Below, in pieces: positions 40,578-54,053 of a stretch of 64,000 bases of DNA. The stretch covers positions 1 through 64,000 of the forward strand of contig VFIW01000043.1 in the NCBI GenBank assembly GCA_006386115.1, given 5' to 3'. The notes below the pieces were generated by a model. That model made no database searches, was not told the DNA's origin, and saw nothing but the letters and a program-made list of their open reading frames with translations. The stretch's first letter is position 1; each line of letters begins with the position of its first letter. This DNA comes from Globisporangium splendens (Eukaryota > Oomycota > Peronosporomycetes > Pythiales > Pythiaceae). A program made the translations under genes and the position numbers.

Positions 40578-41696
40578 ATGAAAAATGCCGTCGCAGCAGC
40601 GAGTCTCGCTATCGGGATCGCTTTGCTGTGTGTCGGCACGGCTGCTCCAGCGCAAAGCATGAATGTGGAGACAGTGCAGCAGCGCTTTACAAGTTGGCAA
40701 GTGCTGAGCTACTTGCTGCTTGTGTTGCTGCTGATGCTGGGCATTTGCTCATGGATTGTGGACGCCGGTGTCAACGAAAGCGTGGATTCCAAAGCGCAAC
40801 CAGCGTCGCTCCTGTGGCTTGTCTGGTCTTCATCAATGAAAGCAAACCCGCCTGAGTCTGCAGCCATTTGTCGCGCCACTGCGTTTGCCGTGCTCGCAGC
40901 TGTCGCTGGTTCCACTGGACTGATCTTTGAGAAGGTAAGCAGATACGCCTGTTGTTTGGTCAATCCATGATACTGACAGTGTCCGATTGTGCGCCAGTGC
41001 GTATCTGAGCTGGTACTTCAGCGTGGCGCGAGTGAAGTTGACGCATCAAAGTACCAACTCAAGACCGCGTCGTGGACTGGGCTACTGCTTCTGGCGTGGG
41101 GACTGATGGCGGCTTTCCAATCGTGTTGGCAAAGACACGCCTCACAAGTCGAGTGCAAAAGCTCCAAGCTTTACAACACGTACCTCCTCATGTGGATGAT
41201 GGTGCGTTGTTCATCACAGCAAGCAGCAGCATGGGCTGTTTGTAATTGTTTGAACTTGATTGTGACATGGACTCAACGCTTGCTGATCCTTAATTGTGCG
41301 TACATGTGGCCAGACCGGAGCGCTTCACGGCGCAGTTGTGTTGAAGGAGTTCAGCAACATATCTGCGGTGCAATTGCTGCTTGTCTGCATCGACCTTGCG
41401 GGTAAGTTGCAACTAGTTGTCTTGTGACGCATGGGTGCACGTTCCTAACACTGATCAATAATTACAACACAGCGATCGCGAATGGAGTGCTCTCGGTCAA
41501 GTTCCCATCGCCAGTCGTCCAGCATCTAGCAGAGCAAGACGACGATGACGCACTCTCCACAGAGCCCCCACCCATCGTCGCTGCAGCGGAGACGCTCTTG
41601 CCGCCTGCTTCTCAAGAGCAGGATCGCAACAATGACAGCATTATCATGTCTGATACCGGTAGTTACCGTCCACCAGCGTACTTCAAGATCCTCTAA
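40578..41696 (+). CDS. four-helix membrane protein of unknown function (4 exons, 290 aa)
   Basis: Exons 40578-40934, 40998-41201, 41314-41401 and 41473-41696, all GT-AG and in phase. Residues 1-27 look like a signal peptide ending near APAQS. Hydrophobic helices lie at about 45-65, 100-118, 145-165 and 205-225. The C-terminal 80 residues are acidic and Pro-rich. The arrangement resembles tetraspan proteins, but the Cys-Cys-Gly motif of true tetraspanins is missing. No family assigned. Confidence 0.7.
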
Positions 41697-41891
41697 TCTC
41701 ATTCAGCAGTTTCCGACTCAAAACCATTTTCGAGCCATGGCTCAGCTCAACAAACCATCAAAACAATACTGATACTATACCGGTTGTTTACCGGTATTCT
41801 CTTTCCTTTCAACAACTGTCCTTCTTTTCACCACGCTTGCTTTTCTTGCATCAAAACGACACAAGACGAAGGAAGGGAAACGACAGCGACC

Positions 41892-42356
41892 ATGAGCGGC
41901 GAACGCACGCAGCAGCCACACACAGCAGAGGGCTCCAGGACTGTCGTCGCTACTGCAGACAGCGAGGCGATTGAGGTACCTGTGTACCGCATCCAGCTGC
42001 AGCCGCGTGCGCGCGTCACGTTCGACGAGAGCGTCGTCGACAACGAGCACCTCGGCCGCAAGAAATCCAACAGTGAGCATAAGCACCAATGCACGGCGTT
42101 TTATCTTGTGGATGAGAGACAATGCGTGCTGATCGGATGTTATTGCGTATTTGTGTGTGTGATATTAGAGTGCTGTATTTTCCACAAGAAGCGCGAGTTT
42201 GGCGAGAGCTCGAGCGAGAGCGGCGAGGACTCGTCCGACGACGAGGACCGACACAGGAAGAAGCACCACCACCGCAATTGCAAGCACAACCACCACGCAG
42301 ACAAGAAACAGGACGCGACGCAGGACAACGAGTCGAAAGACGGACACGCGCATTAG
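41892..42356 (+). CDS. PPP1R11: protein phosphatase 1 inhibitor-3 homologue (PPP1R11/Ypi1), 122 aa
   Basis: Exons 41892-42072 and 42169-42356. The conserved core is clear: [36 protein letters not shown] in mammals and yeast has the same order (a V-x-F/W-type PP1-docking segment, DNEHxGKKxSKCC, then [14 protein letters not shown]). The C-terminus is His/Lys- and acidic-rich, as in the family. This small disordered protein regulates type 1 phosphatase in the nucleus. The intron splits the core between the Asn and the KCC motif. Confidence 0.88.
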   Translation: [154 protein letters not shown]

Positions 42357-42546
42357 CGACATGCGCTCACAGGAACAAGAAAAACAATTTTGAGCAGCCG
42401 CTGTAGAAATTTGTGTTTTATATATATATCAGCACCACATCGAAATGAAAATGCATGCAAATGGAGCGAGAAGGATGCTCCTGATGAAGCAAGATGAACG
42501 AACGCGTCTCGCTTACGAAGCTATCGACTCAGTGGGTAAAACAGAT

Positions 42547-45095
42547 CTACTGGGCGGTCACGCCGACCTGCTTCGCGCCGCCGTTGATGCCTTCCGCCTT
42601 TGGCTTCGTCTCCTCCAGGACCTGCAAACGCAAGCAAGCAACGTTAGATCAGCTCTTTATGCAGTGCACATACGTGTTTGCTACGTTTTCGTACCGCTAT
42701 GTGGTCGACAATGAGCATGCAGTCGATGATCGCACGCGAGTTCAGCAGCGAATTGTCCCATAAATTAAACAAATGCAGCAGGAAGTTGTAGCGAAGACCG
42801 CGCTCCATAATCCTGCAATTTCAAGCGACAACGCAAATTGAGAAGTGAGCCACCGTACTCTCAGCTTTAAAGCAGCACACGCGCAGACCCCAGACGCATA
42901 TCTTCTTACCATTTTCCGTGGAGTTTCGCGAACAGACGACAAGACGAAGCCACCATGAAATCCGCCAAGATTCTGCAACACAAGACAAGAGGGCATCTCG
43001 TGTCAGATCGTTGGCAATTGAGGCATTCACTCAGCAAAGGATGTCTCCAAGAAACCAACCTGTTTTCCTTGACGTGACGGTTCCATTTCTTCATAAATTC
43101 CTTTTCTTCAAGCGCGACATCCTCAAACTCATCAAGCAACTATCACACGAGGAATAATACAACGTCGTCAGATATATCCAATAGAGCTCGTAGAGACAGT
43201 AGTAGCGTCAAAATGCTTACCTTTTCACTTTGCTTGATGATCCATTCTTCGTCCACGTCATCGTCGCTATCATAGCCCTGCTCGTGGTCGAGGACGACGG
43301 CGCCCGTGCGGGAGTGGAAGTACTGGCGCTGCAGCAATGGCTTGTAGAACTCTTGTGATTGCTCCTTCGAGAGATCCTCGAGTTCATCAAACTCGTGCAT
43401 GCGCTCCTCAATCGTGTTTTCTTCCGCCGTCTTCGCCGCCTGGGAGCGCTTCTTCGTAGACACGTAGCTGAAATGATGCTCGATGCGATCCATCGCGTCA
43501 TCAGAGATGTCGATTTCGCACGGAGATGGACTGAAATCTGCATTGAGCTCGCTCTCCCAGTTCGATTTCGTCGCCATTACGTAGATATGAGCCATATTGT
43601 CATGACCAACCTGCAGATTTCCCACACAAAACGAGCAGATTAGCGAAAAGACTCTCGAGATACCGAAGTGAAAATGCTGTTTGCAGCAACGCACCGCAAC
43701 TTGAAAGCGCAGCCGACTGTGCGAGCACACCAAGTGGGCAACAAGTCCGCGCAGTGAACCAGCGCACATATCGCACCACGAGCAAGAGTAGTCCGAGCGC
43801 TTCTCGCTCATTCGCCGCAGCATTGAGTGGTAAAGGAAATGGAACCAGACCTGAATGCGCGCATAAACATTCAAAAACGTTGGTGAATATAATGTGCATT
43901 GAGTAATGAGCGCAAGGACAACAACAAGCGCTTACGCCCGAGTTTTGGCTCTTTGTCGCCGCCTTTGGGATCTGGTTGTGCTTTGGGGCATCCACAGTAT
44001 AGCTCACTTCCGCATCCTTCTTCACACTTGTGGCTCCGTTGCTTCCAAGTGGTGGCACCTTGAATTGCTTCAAAGCGATTTGGTGCAGGTTCTGAATACG
44101 CTTGGTCTTGATCGGTTGGTTCCACAACACTCGGAATTGGAGTTGCACAGCTACAGTATCCCCCGCAGGTCCATTAAGAACAGTCGGATGAATAAACGGG
44201 AAGTCTAATGGAAAACTCACGTACCGCCTTTGACTGCAGAGGAGACAGCGGGAAGATCGATGCTGTTGAACCCGTTGCGCCAGCGTCTGACATCGACACG
44301 CAGCATGTTTCCGAACAGTGGTGGACGTCCACAAATGTCCTGGGAGACGAGGTCTTTGCCCTGGAACGTGGTGGCGCTGGTGGGTGCCGCGAACGAGAAC
44401 GACGTGTCCTGCGCCAACTTGTGCCCAATATCCGCCGTATCAACGACTTGGAAGAGCAGCAAGTACATGTCGACGTTCGAGCGGATAAACTGCTTGCCGA
44501 GAGTCACTGTTTGCGCACAAAACACTATCGGTGAAAGCAGAACACACGACGTTAGAGTAGCCGCGCCATTGGGATCCCGTTCCTCACTCACACGCAAACC
44601 AAGCGCCTGCTTACCTGGAATCAAACTGGTCGCAACGAGTTGAAACTGGCTGTCCGCAAACTTTTCGCCCTTGGTCGTGAACACCGAGATGAGCAGACCA
44701 ATGCGGTGGTTCTCTCTCTTGAACACGTCAAGGGTCTCTGCGGTCATCCCGAGCTTGAACTCCTTCAGCGCCGCGCCGGTCGGCGCCAGCGCGTCTTTGC
44801 CCGCTTTACAGCGCTGGATGCTCAGGTCGATCGGCTTGATGGCAGTCGCGTCCTGCTGGCGCTTCTCGGCCGCAATCGCTTTCTTCTTGGCTTCGATGCG
44901 GTACTTGAGCGTGCGCGGCAGCAGCAACGGGCTCTTCAGGTGCACCATCTCCAGGTACTTGTAGAAGGCCGTGATGCGCAGGTACGTGGCCTTGAACTCG
45001 TCGTCCATATCCTCCTGGCGCGACTTGACCCGGCGCTCCTTGCTCTTGCGGCCGTCGTCGCGCTCGTCGCGCTTGCGCTTCCCGTTCGCGTCCAT
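42547..45095 (-). CDS. SUZ12: SUZ12-type Polycomb (PRC2) subunit with VEFS box (9 exons, 625 aa)
   Basis: Scaffold subunit of PRC2, needed for H3K27 methylation by E(z). Exons: 44615-45095, 44225-44524, 43936-44150, 43695-43850, 43221-43610, 43060-43139, 42910-42972, 42695-42812 and 42547-42621. The total of 1878 nt is in phase. The basic N-terminus is followed by the SUZ12 N-terminal region. Residues 335-385 hold a C2H2 zinc finger (CSWCDMCAGSLRGLVAHLVCSH). The VEFS box spans about 470-600: YFHSRTGAVV, YDSDDDVDEEWIIKQSEKLLDEFEDV, then EKEFMKKWNRHV. The position of exon boundary one may be off by a base. Divergent from the next gene with a 203-bp gap. Confidence 0.9.
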
Positions 45096-45298
45096 TTCCG
45101 TCTTTGCAGGCAAACCGATTGTTTGGCGCCGACAGCAAAGGGGAGTGCTGCCTCTACAAATCAATAGCCACAGTCAAATATGCAACACCATTTTAGAAAG
45201 GGGATCAACTATGGCATGCGTAGAATCAGTTCTCATGGTTCCACCAAGGATGCATATATTTCAACAATATGTTATTCTATTTTGCAGAATTACGCGAA
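45096..45298. promoter_or_regulatory. divergent intergenic region, SUZ12 / unknown gene
   Basis: Only 203 bp separate the start codons, so the two genes probably share a bidirectional promoter. Confidence 0.45.
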
Positions 45299-48200
45299 AT
45301 GGCCGGAAAGAAGATCTTCAAGTGAGGAAGGGCTTTAAAATGCGGAAACCACCGCGCTGAGGAGCTGCCACCGCCATTGGACGCCGCCTCAACGCCTGCG
45401 TCTCTGTGTGCGTCTCTCCAGGTGCGTATTGAACAAAACGAGGGGCGAAAGGTGGCGCCGGCGACGCATGACGCGCAGCGAAGACGCGCTTGGAACCGGC
45501 CCCATCACTCGAGAACTCACGCGCCAGGCGCGCATTTCCACGAACCCGCTCATCAGCACCCGCGCCACGTCGTTCGTGGCCATGACGGTCTCTAACAGCA
45601 CTGTCAGCAGCAGCACGGCACTCCGACTGGCGGCGATGACAAGCTCAAACGCCAGCACCACGACCACGACTGCCGCTGTCGCTATGACTCCCAGCGCTGC
45701 CGCCACGACCACGATCCGTCCTACGATCCCACCTGCGCCAGCGCACTGTAAGCGCGATTTGAATGGGTCATCAAATGACCTCTTCAAGTCCTATATGCGC
45801 ATGTTTGCTGTGATCATCTGCAACGACTGCTTGTATCTCGAGTTCCCAGGATGCGACGTCCACGGCGTTTTGTACACGGAAAGAGTGGTGCAAACGGAGA
45901 CGAGAGACAAAGACGCCGTTGTGGGCAACCGCTCAAAGCTTCATGCGAAATGCCCCGAGTGCTCGGCTGCGACGAATAACGTTCGGCCGTTTCGGGATGG
46001 CTGTAGGCGGTGCAAAGGGATGACAACCGTGTACATGTGGTGCTCTACGTTGGAGGAGATTGCCCAAGCGCATGAAGCATTTCCTGTGCATGCGGAAGAA
46101 GTCGAGCACACAGCATTGGTGTGTGACATCTGCCAGAGCGTCGTGTTCCCGCGTGCACGCGAAGTGCTGACAAAACGAACCATGGATGAACCGCTGATGT
46201 CATCGAATGGGAAGCCGCTGAAAGTGTCGAATTTCCAGTTGAGCATGCCGCACGTCGAAGGGTGCTCACGCAAAGGGATGCCGGTGAAGACCGTCCCCAT
46301 TCAGATCCCCAAGAGCGAGCTCAAGTTTGTGCGTGATCGTATCGACAAATGCCCAATTTCGCCGAGAATCCAAGGCGGGCCGCAATATCGCAAGAGGCAC
46401 GTCGAGGTCATCACGCAGCAGAACCATCTCCACCAGGTACTACTGCATCACATACGTGGCTCATGGTATGGAATTGTGCTGTTTCTGATGTATGCTGTTA
46501 TTGTGTGCTTATCAAAAGATTTACCTTCGGCTACTGCACTCTATTGTAAAAGCATTCAACTCGAATTCTCCGAGTGCTGCTGACCCGCTTCAAAAGGTAC
46601 CAACCTGTCTGTACTCCTAGTACTGCATTGAGTAAGCGATTGGCTTGCCCCACAAGCCACCGACTAATAAGCTATTGATGAATATCTCTGCTTTTGAAGG
46701 TTCTCGCGATGTTTGAGAAGATGAAACCTCTGGCGCTGTTCAACGACTGGTTGCCTCCCCGACAGCTCTCAGCAGTCACCGTCGCACCCACACGAGTGCT
46801 TTCGAGCTCTGACTTTGACAAAGAGCATGGCGCGCACAGGTTTGACATCTTCGCTCTTGTCAACAATTGTATTCGTGTGTAAATAATGATGGCATGCTCG
46901 ATATGCAAACAGGATTTTGGAGTCCGGGCACTCTTTCTGGAGATCAGCAGCCGCGTCTGCGAACAAGCAGCGAGAAGAGTGGCTGAATGTACAATTCAGC
47001 TCTGGCGTAACGCTGTCTGCGATCACGCTCGTATGGCACCCTGATTACATTCCTTCTCGGTACTCCATTGGTGTGTCTGCCGATGGATCCTCTCACGAAA
47101 CAGTGGCGATCGTTGTTGATGGTGCTGAAAGGAGCCAAATCGCACTTGCAAAGGTAAAATAAACTGCAAATCGTACTTGCGTATACTGGTTCTCGCTGAA
47201 CCAGCACCCATGTACATGTGTACTCTAGCATCAAGGACGAACGATCTCTTCTCTGAAAATCACGCTGCTGTCGACGAAGTCGAGATGTACGTAACGCGAG
47301 AAGCTGCTGTTCATTATTTGAAGGTATCATGCCGCACATTGCTGATCCTAATTGTATACAGGTAGCACCTACGGATTGGTCTCGATCATTTGTCACGAGT
47401 CGGTCTTTGAAAAGCTTTACACATCTTCAGATGCCTTGCTGCAGAACCTGCAAAGCTGGTTGCTAGACGCTTCGGTCTCCCCATACAGAGAGGTTCGAGA
47501 ACTCGCGCTTCAGGCTCTCCAGCAATTGACTCTTGCATCGGGCTCGCTTTGTGGGATACTTCAATTAGCCACCGCGCTGCTGTTAAACTTCTCACCGTCA
47601 AAAAGTGCGTCGAGGAACAACCAACTTGAAGAAGACGAATGGAACGAAATGGATGTGCTATCGGAGCCAGCGCAGCAAAGTGCAGGACGGTATCTGTGCT
47701 CGCTGTCCCTCAGCATACAGAAAATCGTTGTTGACAACGATTTCCCAGCGGCTGGTGAGAATTCACTATTGGATCGACGGGTTATTCAGGAAATGACTGC
47801 ACTACTTAGAGATGGTGATGGGGCAGTGAGAATTGGCACAGCCTACAACCCGAACGCAGTCCATCCGTTCAGAGTGAATGGAACTGCTGCTGAATCCGTA
47901 GTCAAAAGTGGGGTGTCGAGCAGTGCAAGCGCTATAAATCCAGACCAGCACAGTCCGCATCGAGAAGATCCAATCAGCACTGCTATCACGCTCTCAGTGG
48001 TTCAACCGGCGTTTGCCAAGTTAATCAAAAGAAGATCACAGGTACGGATGTATGTCTCGCGTTTTTTTGTCTTACGCCTTGCAATCGAATGTAACACGCG
48101 TGTATTTTGTAGCTTGGGATGGTCTTGCTCCACATGGTGAGCGAGCTATCCGCGTGGCAGATGAAGCGAATGCAACGAGCGGAAGAGTTGACAGGGAAAA

Positions 48201-49401
48201 AGGAAGACGACATGATGCAGCTTGAAGAACCGTTTTCCCTTGAAGTTCGTCCAGAGTTTTTCGATTTGTCCCACCGGATTTTGAGCTACTTGCTGTCTCC
48301 TTGGCTATCGTCCGGTGATACCATGCGCTCACAAGAGTTCCATTACAGCCCAGAATTTGGTGAGGAGGAAAAAGAGTCCGAGAACGATTCCAAGTCAACG
48401 AAACCAGCTGAAAATCCGATGGGTCTCAATCTGTACAAGCTGCTGAATAGCTCGTTTGCTGAGTTTGGGGCTACAGTTGCTGAGGAGAAAAGGAAGAGTG
48501 CAAATGCTCTGTACAGAATGCCGTCGACTCAACTGGAGCAGCTTTTCTCCCCGGATGGAATGTGTGTCGCTCTTTTGCAGGTATGCATATGTATAATTCT
48601 TGCTCCCAGTTGCATCTTTTTGCGCACCACCAACCCATCGTTTTTGTCATACGTTTATAGACCATCACGTCGAACATCAGACGTCTCGTCCTATCAAGAG
48701 TCGACCCTTCTGACATCGGCATCGAACCAGCATCCATCCACAACGGGGACAACTTCCTATCTGCGCCTCCTGCACTTGAGCCGATGGTCTCTACACTGGA
48801 GCAGCTGATATCGTTGGGGGCCAAGCGGAGTGACCGATTCTTTGCTGTGTCGTTGAAGGCAGCGGCTGCAGTTGAGGTAGGGATGGAAGCGTTCTATCCT
48901 TCGGCTCAGCAGCGCACCAAACTCTTGACTTCGCGCATGGGAAGAGGAGCGACTCTGGAAGTCCAAGTGCGATGGCCCGTGCAAGAGCGAGACCAAGAAG
49001 ATCCTCGATACGAGCGACTCATCCTCATGCTGCAATTTGAGTGCATCAAGAGGGGTCTCAAGCATGCAATCCGGGGCAGCTGGTATTTTTTCATGCACTT
49101 GATTGTAGAAGTCCCTGCGTCGGAGCAAACGGAAAGCGTCCTCACGGAGCACTTTGCGACGTGCATCCAGCAAGCGGGCTTCTCTTCCTGGCAAGTGGTC
49201 GCAGGCGCACAAGAAATCTCGATCAATCTGCAACGACATTTGCACTGGGATCGAGTGGAGAAGATGTCGCATGATTCTGGCGCAGGCTGGATTCGAGTGT
49301 ACCCGCGGGATGTCGCTCTCTTTGAAGACGTGCTGACTGATGTCGAGCATTTCCTGCTAGAGCACGACAAACGTGACACCTCGAAGATGGCTGCCCCGTA
49401 G
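45299..49401 (+). CDS. large multidomain protein, function unknown (9 exons, 1147 aa)
   Basis: Exons: 45299-45321, 45422-46436, 46519-46596, 46700-46839, 46913-47153, 47229-47286, 47362-48041, 48113-48580 and 48661-49401. All are GT-AG and the 3444-nt sum is in phase. Residues 25-115 are Thr/Ser/Ala-rich. Residues 130-240 contain Cys pairs (ICNDC, KCPEC, GCRRC, VCDIC) that suggest zinc binding. Residues 440-540 have the sheet-rich look of a galactose-binding/DOC-type (F5/8 type C-like) domain (EEWLNVQFSSGVTLSAITLVW). The rest is mostly helical, possibly ARM/HEAT-like. The combination of a zinc-binding part and a DOC-like domain occurs in some very large E3 ligases, but no catalytic domain is visible here. 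Function not assigned. Confidence 0.7.
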
Positions 49402-49550
49402 CTGTTTATCGCAGCAGCGACGCAATCGATACTGGAATCTATCTCGTACCCAACATAGACGCATCTTATAACGGCAATACTGATCTAATACAAGGTTGAG
49501 AAAGCGAACACCACTATTCAAAACAGCCAGCACATGTCGTTTCTATCAGC

Positions 49551-52500
49551 TTAAATACCGCGTGCTACCAGCGTCACCACTGCTTTGTCAGTTACCGAGT
49601 ACGCAAACAAAGACGTTGAGACTTTGCCAGCCACCTTCGGAGTGAAAGTTACCGGCACCTCGATAAATTTACGTGGCTCGATCGTGGTGGTCGTGTAGAA
49701 GCACGAGAACGGTTCCATGAGGTCTTGCAGAAACACCGTCTTGGGCGAGTTGGAACCGTTGCAGATGTAGACTGGCACCTGATGAGACTCGCCAACATTG
49801 CAACTCCCGCATTCCACAGCGCGAGCGTGAAAGTACAACCCTTTTCGATTTCGCTTTTTCGTGTAGTAAAACGAATCAGTCTGTGACGAAATGTGATGAC
49901 GCGATCGAGCGATTTCATCGAAGTCTGGCAAAGTTTCCATGATCTCGCGGCTGATGACAAAGCTGACCTCCCTTGAAATCTTCTTCCCAACCACGACGGT
50001 GAATGATCCAGCCCACTTCTCCGCATTTGTGGGACTTCTCGCAGCCATGACCAAGCTTCCGCCGTTTGAAGAGCGATCAACAGGTCTTGATACGGGTACA
50101 ATCTTCACAAAAACTTCCGATGCTGGAGGTATCACTCCGCTGTCAGGGGTTATCTTCAGGTTCTCATGAGAGCAAGCAACCTTAAACGGCAGAGTTGCAT
50201 CAGTGTTGTTCGTGATCTTCACTTTCGACGCACTGACCGTCCTGCCTCCATTTTTGATCTTGCTGCGCTCAAACCTGACAAATGTTGGACCAATTTCCAC
50301 CTCATTGATCGACGTGCTCTTCCGCAACTCTTCCACTTGTCTGTCGTTCTGGGTATTGTGGAGACGCGCCACTTGAGTAGGCTTGCCACCTTCTTCGATG
50401 GACAAATTTCTGCGCACGCTCGCTTCAATCAACACTTCATACGGCGCAAACAAAGCATTCACTCCAACACCTCGGAACTGAAAGATGCCAGCAGCGACCC
50501 CTGGTGTTCGAGCAGCAAAAGTGACACGGAATGAACTGGAAGCTCCTGGTTGTAGCTCCAAAACAGCAGGCATGACAGCAAATTGCTGACAGCCAGTGCT
50601 AAGAGGCAGCAGTGAGACACTGATTCGGCCGACGGTGTCTCCACCATTCGAGAACACAATTCTTTCTGTCATGGTCTCACCAACCGAGCAGAGCAGCCTT
50701 CGACATCGCCGCGATAACTATGTTTGTAATAAGTATGAACATTAGTGCATACACACAGCTGTCAATAATATCACCAATGGAAGTCATACCTGGATTGGGT
50801 TGATTGCAGTGTACGAAGCTTCGCTTTCTTTCATCTATGGGTAAAAATTTGCAAACAGAACGAGCATACAATATAAGAATGGGTACCATTTCATATCGTA
50901 AATAGTAAGGTTTACCGTTTTGCGCTCGAGAGAGCCATTCTGGTGAGGTTGCTCTGAGGAGTAGTTGTTCTTTTGATTCCCTTTCTGCCTGTCGAAGTTG
51001 TTTGGGCTTGAATCGTAGTCGTTTTCTGAGTACCCATTCTTATTCCAGTCGCGCGGGTTTCCTGCCACCTTGTCTTGGGTCGAGCCAGAATACTTTCTCT
51101 TGCTCTGTTCTGAGTTTCGTAGACCAGCATTATTTGACGATCTCACGAAGTCATCCGAAAACTGGACACTCGCATCCAGCTTCTTCACGTTCTGTTGTCT
51201 AGAAGAAGTTTTGTCTTCCTGGTTGTGACTCACAAGATCGCTGGCTTTCATAGAACCACTTCTGCGCTTGTAACCATCTCGTGCACCTGCAGTCTGCACT
51301 GCTGCATTGCTATTATGGCTGACTGCGGGAACAGCCGGTTCCCTGGCCGTCCCAACTTGGCTCGTTTGGCCAGCATCTTGACGATAGCTTCCAACACTTG
51401 GTGACATTGTTCCACGCGTGTGGACGCTCGAATAACTTGAACTCTGCTCTTCGTTAATCCTGTCAAGTTGTCTCGTATTCTCCAGAATCGAACTGGAGCT
51501 GAATCGGTGATCTCGGAGCGTGCCGAAGTCGGGTTGCTCATGGCGACGAGTCCTGTTAACACCGCTATACACACTTGAGCTCGATTCTCTTCGCCGAGGT
51601 GGGGAGTCAAAGCGGTCTTCGCGATCGACGGAGAGCGACTCTTCTTCGGGGTCATCTCCCCAGCTGTCTGTTGTCCGAGAAAGGGGCAACCCGGTTTCCA
51701 GAGACATATCATACTCTCGAACGACATCGTGAGCGTCAGCTGAAGAATTTCGCGGTTCACAACGGCCATCATTCTCCGCCAGTCGATCCCCTGGATGGGC
51801 TGCACTTTGATCGAATGCTGCTTGCTTGCTTGAATCGTCAATGAGCATATCGATTTCGTGAAGAGCCCGCCGAATCATACCAGGCCCTCTCTTCATTGCT
51901 TCAACAGATTCGAGTATCCCCTCCTCGTGCTCATTACCTTCAGGAATCGCAATTCTGTCATGGTCGTAGTTGTCAGTAGCGCTGTGGGCATCACGCTCAT
52001 GATGAGCAGATCGGTCGAAATCTGCCTCTTCTCGGTGAATCTCAAGGTGATTTCTTCTACGGCTTTTTTCCTGTCCATACGCGTAGATTCATTGTCAGAA
52101 ATAGAGTAGTCAACATAATACACCAAAGACAAAACTCACCTGAAGATGCTTGAGCGAATTTGGCGTGTAAGCCTGTCGGCTATTGTCAAAGTGAACATCG
52201 TATCCAGATGACAACGCAGTATTCTACACCACATCGTATCATGCACGGTGAGCTCGGTACCACTCGTTGAAAACAATCAACAGCATCGTTCCTACCGTAT
52301 CGGAAAATGATAAACTTGAGTCCAATCGATTGTTGATTTGCGCTCGATCTGGCTGCTCTTGAAGATTCGTAGAGTGCTCAAAGCTCGATTCGCGCGCTGC
52401 CTCCGTACGTGTGTACTCTTCGTCAACGCTGTCTCGCATCTGCTTGGTACGGAAAGGCGATACCAATTAACAATCACACATCAATGCAATCTACAACCTG

Positions 52501-53236
52501 CCAAACAGAACGCACATCATCTTCGAGGGCAAACTCGACTCTCTCCATGTTGCGCGACCTCTTCTCAAAGAAGTCACTTGGACGACCAGATTCGCTGTCA
52601 AGAGCGCTTTCGTCCTGCTTTTCCCACTGCGACTGAAGCTCCACGTCGTGCTCAAAGCTGTCATCGCCTCCAAGTTGATTTTTCTCCAGATACGTTTCTA
52701 GAGACAAGCGGCATACGGTCAGTCAGCACGACCAATCACAACAGCATGCTCGCTTGTGTCTTACCTGCATCGACAAACTCTTCACTTGCAACTGATACAC
52801 CGAAATGGATATCGGGAAACTCTTCTTGCCCAGCAGCATACGCATCGGTAAAGTTCTGCTCATGATCAAGATACTGGTCTTGCGGAAACGCGTCCATAGC
52901 TGGCAGGTCAAAATCATCTTCATCGTGCTTTCCCTGTTCCATGCGTCCATTTCCAAGGGCTGCGTCTGAAGCATGCGGACATGCGTCCTGTACTGCACTC
53001 GTGTCTGTTTTGTCTGCTGCAAACGGCTCATTGGCCTGAGAACGCTCGTTGTAATCGTATCGGTTTTCGAGAAACGTCGCTGCACTGCCAAAGTCCTCAC
53101 TCAGGCGCTCGACGTCCGACGATTCCGCGCCATGGCTGGGCGACACGAGCGTGAACTCCATGGACGCGCGGCGCTGCCGCCTCTGCCGCACGCGCTCCTG
53201 CTGCAACTGCTCGTAGCGCTGCAGGTAGTGCGACAT
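49551..53236 (-). CDS. Cep192/SPD-2-like centrosomal protein with ASH domains (7 exons, 1082 aa)
   Basis: Exons: 52765-53236, 52516-52697, 52296-52439, 52140-52223, 50916-52070, 50790-50834 and 49551-50717 (sum 3249 nt, in phase). The N-terminus is a short basic coiled coil (YLQRYEQLQQERVRQRRQ). About 650 residues of acidic, Ser-rich disordered sequence follow. The C-terminal 390 residues are two or three immunoglobulin-like ASH/MSP domains: VGETMTERIVFSNGGDTVGR, FEVTFAAR-type strand ends, VKITNNTDATLPFKV, and VPVYICNGSNSPK. ASH proteins act at centrosomes, basal bodies and cilia. Oomycete zoospores are flagellated, which fits. The Cep192/SPD-2 assignment rests on domain layout; other ASH proteins are possible. 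Confidence 0.68.
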
Positions 53237-54053
53237 CTTGTCCGCGGAGCTCGTGTCGCGAACGCGCTGCGGCGGCGTCTGCATAGGGTGCCGTCGATAC
53301 AGAGAGAGAGAGAGAGAGAGAGAGAAAGCGCGCCTCCGAGATGCCCGCCGACTGCAGTGCAAAAACGCGATCACTTTCAAAACTCAAAGCGCAAAGCAGC
53401 AGTTCCGCGCGCGCGGGATGTTGCGCCAAAGTAAGAACGGGCTGCACCTCGGAAACAAGGTTTTTCTCGAAAGGACATAATGGTGACATAGTAGGGTACA
53501 TTTCGGAATGGCACCCGCAATAATCAATGCTCTGCAAGCACACACCACACATGGAGCAATGCTCTGGCAGCAGCATTTACGCTGTGTAAATTGCTTAAGC
53601 AACTCGCACATGCACCTTTTGAAGCTATTATAGGTTGTCCATGGCCAAGGAGCTCTTGCACACTGCAGCTGCTGATGGACTGAAAAAGAGCACTTTCTCC
53701 AAGAAATGATAGAATACGGTACCTATAGAGTCAATAAACATCGTTTGTGGGTGCTCTTTTCAACTGCCGCGCTTCACTTATGTCAATACTCGCAGCATCT
53801 TTCTCGTCTGGGCTGCTCTGCTGGCACCGCAGACCTTTCTGACCACTCGATCACCCTACAAAGTAAAATGCTATAAAATCGTTTGTGGTTCGTTCTCCTT
53901 GCCATTCTAGGCATTCTCTCTCATCCACTCATGACGGCAGCGTGGCTACCTGATATTCTATCTACTGGGCGTGCTGCTGCTACTTAAATATGAGGCACAC
54001 GTAGCGATCGGCTCTTTTGGATAGGTAGCCACGAGGTCTCCGATGCGCTGAAC
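53237..54053. other. intergenic region with (GA)n repeat
   Basis: A GA microsatellite lies at about 53302-53326, just upstream of the centrosomal-protein start. The remainder (53330-54053) has no supported gene. Confidence 0.5.
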
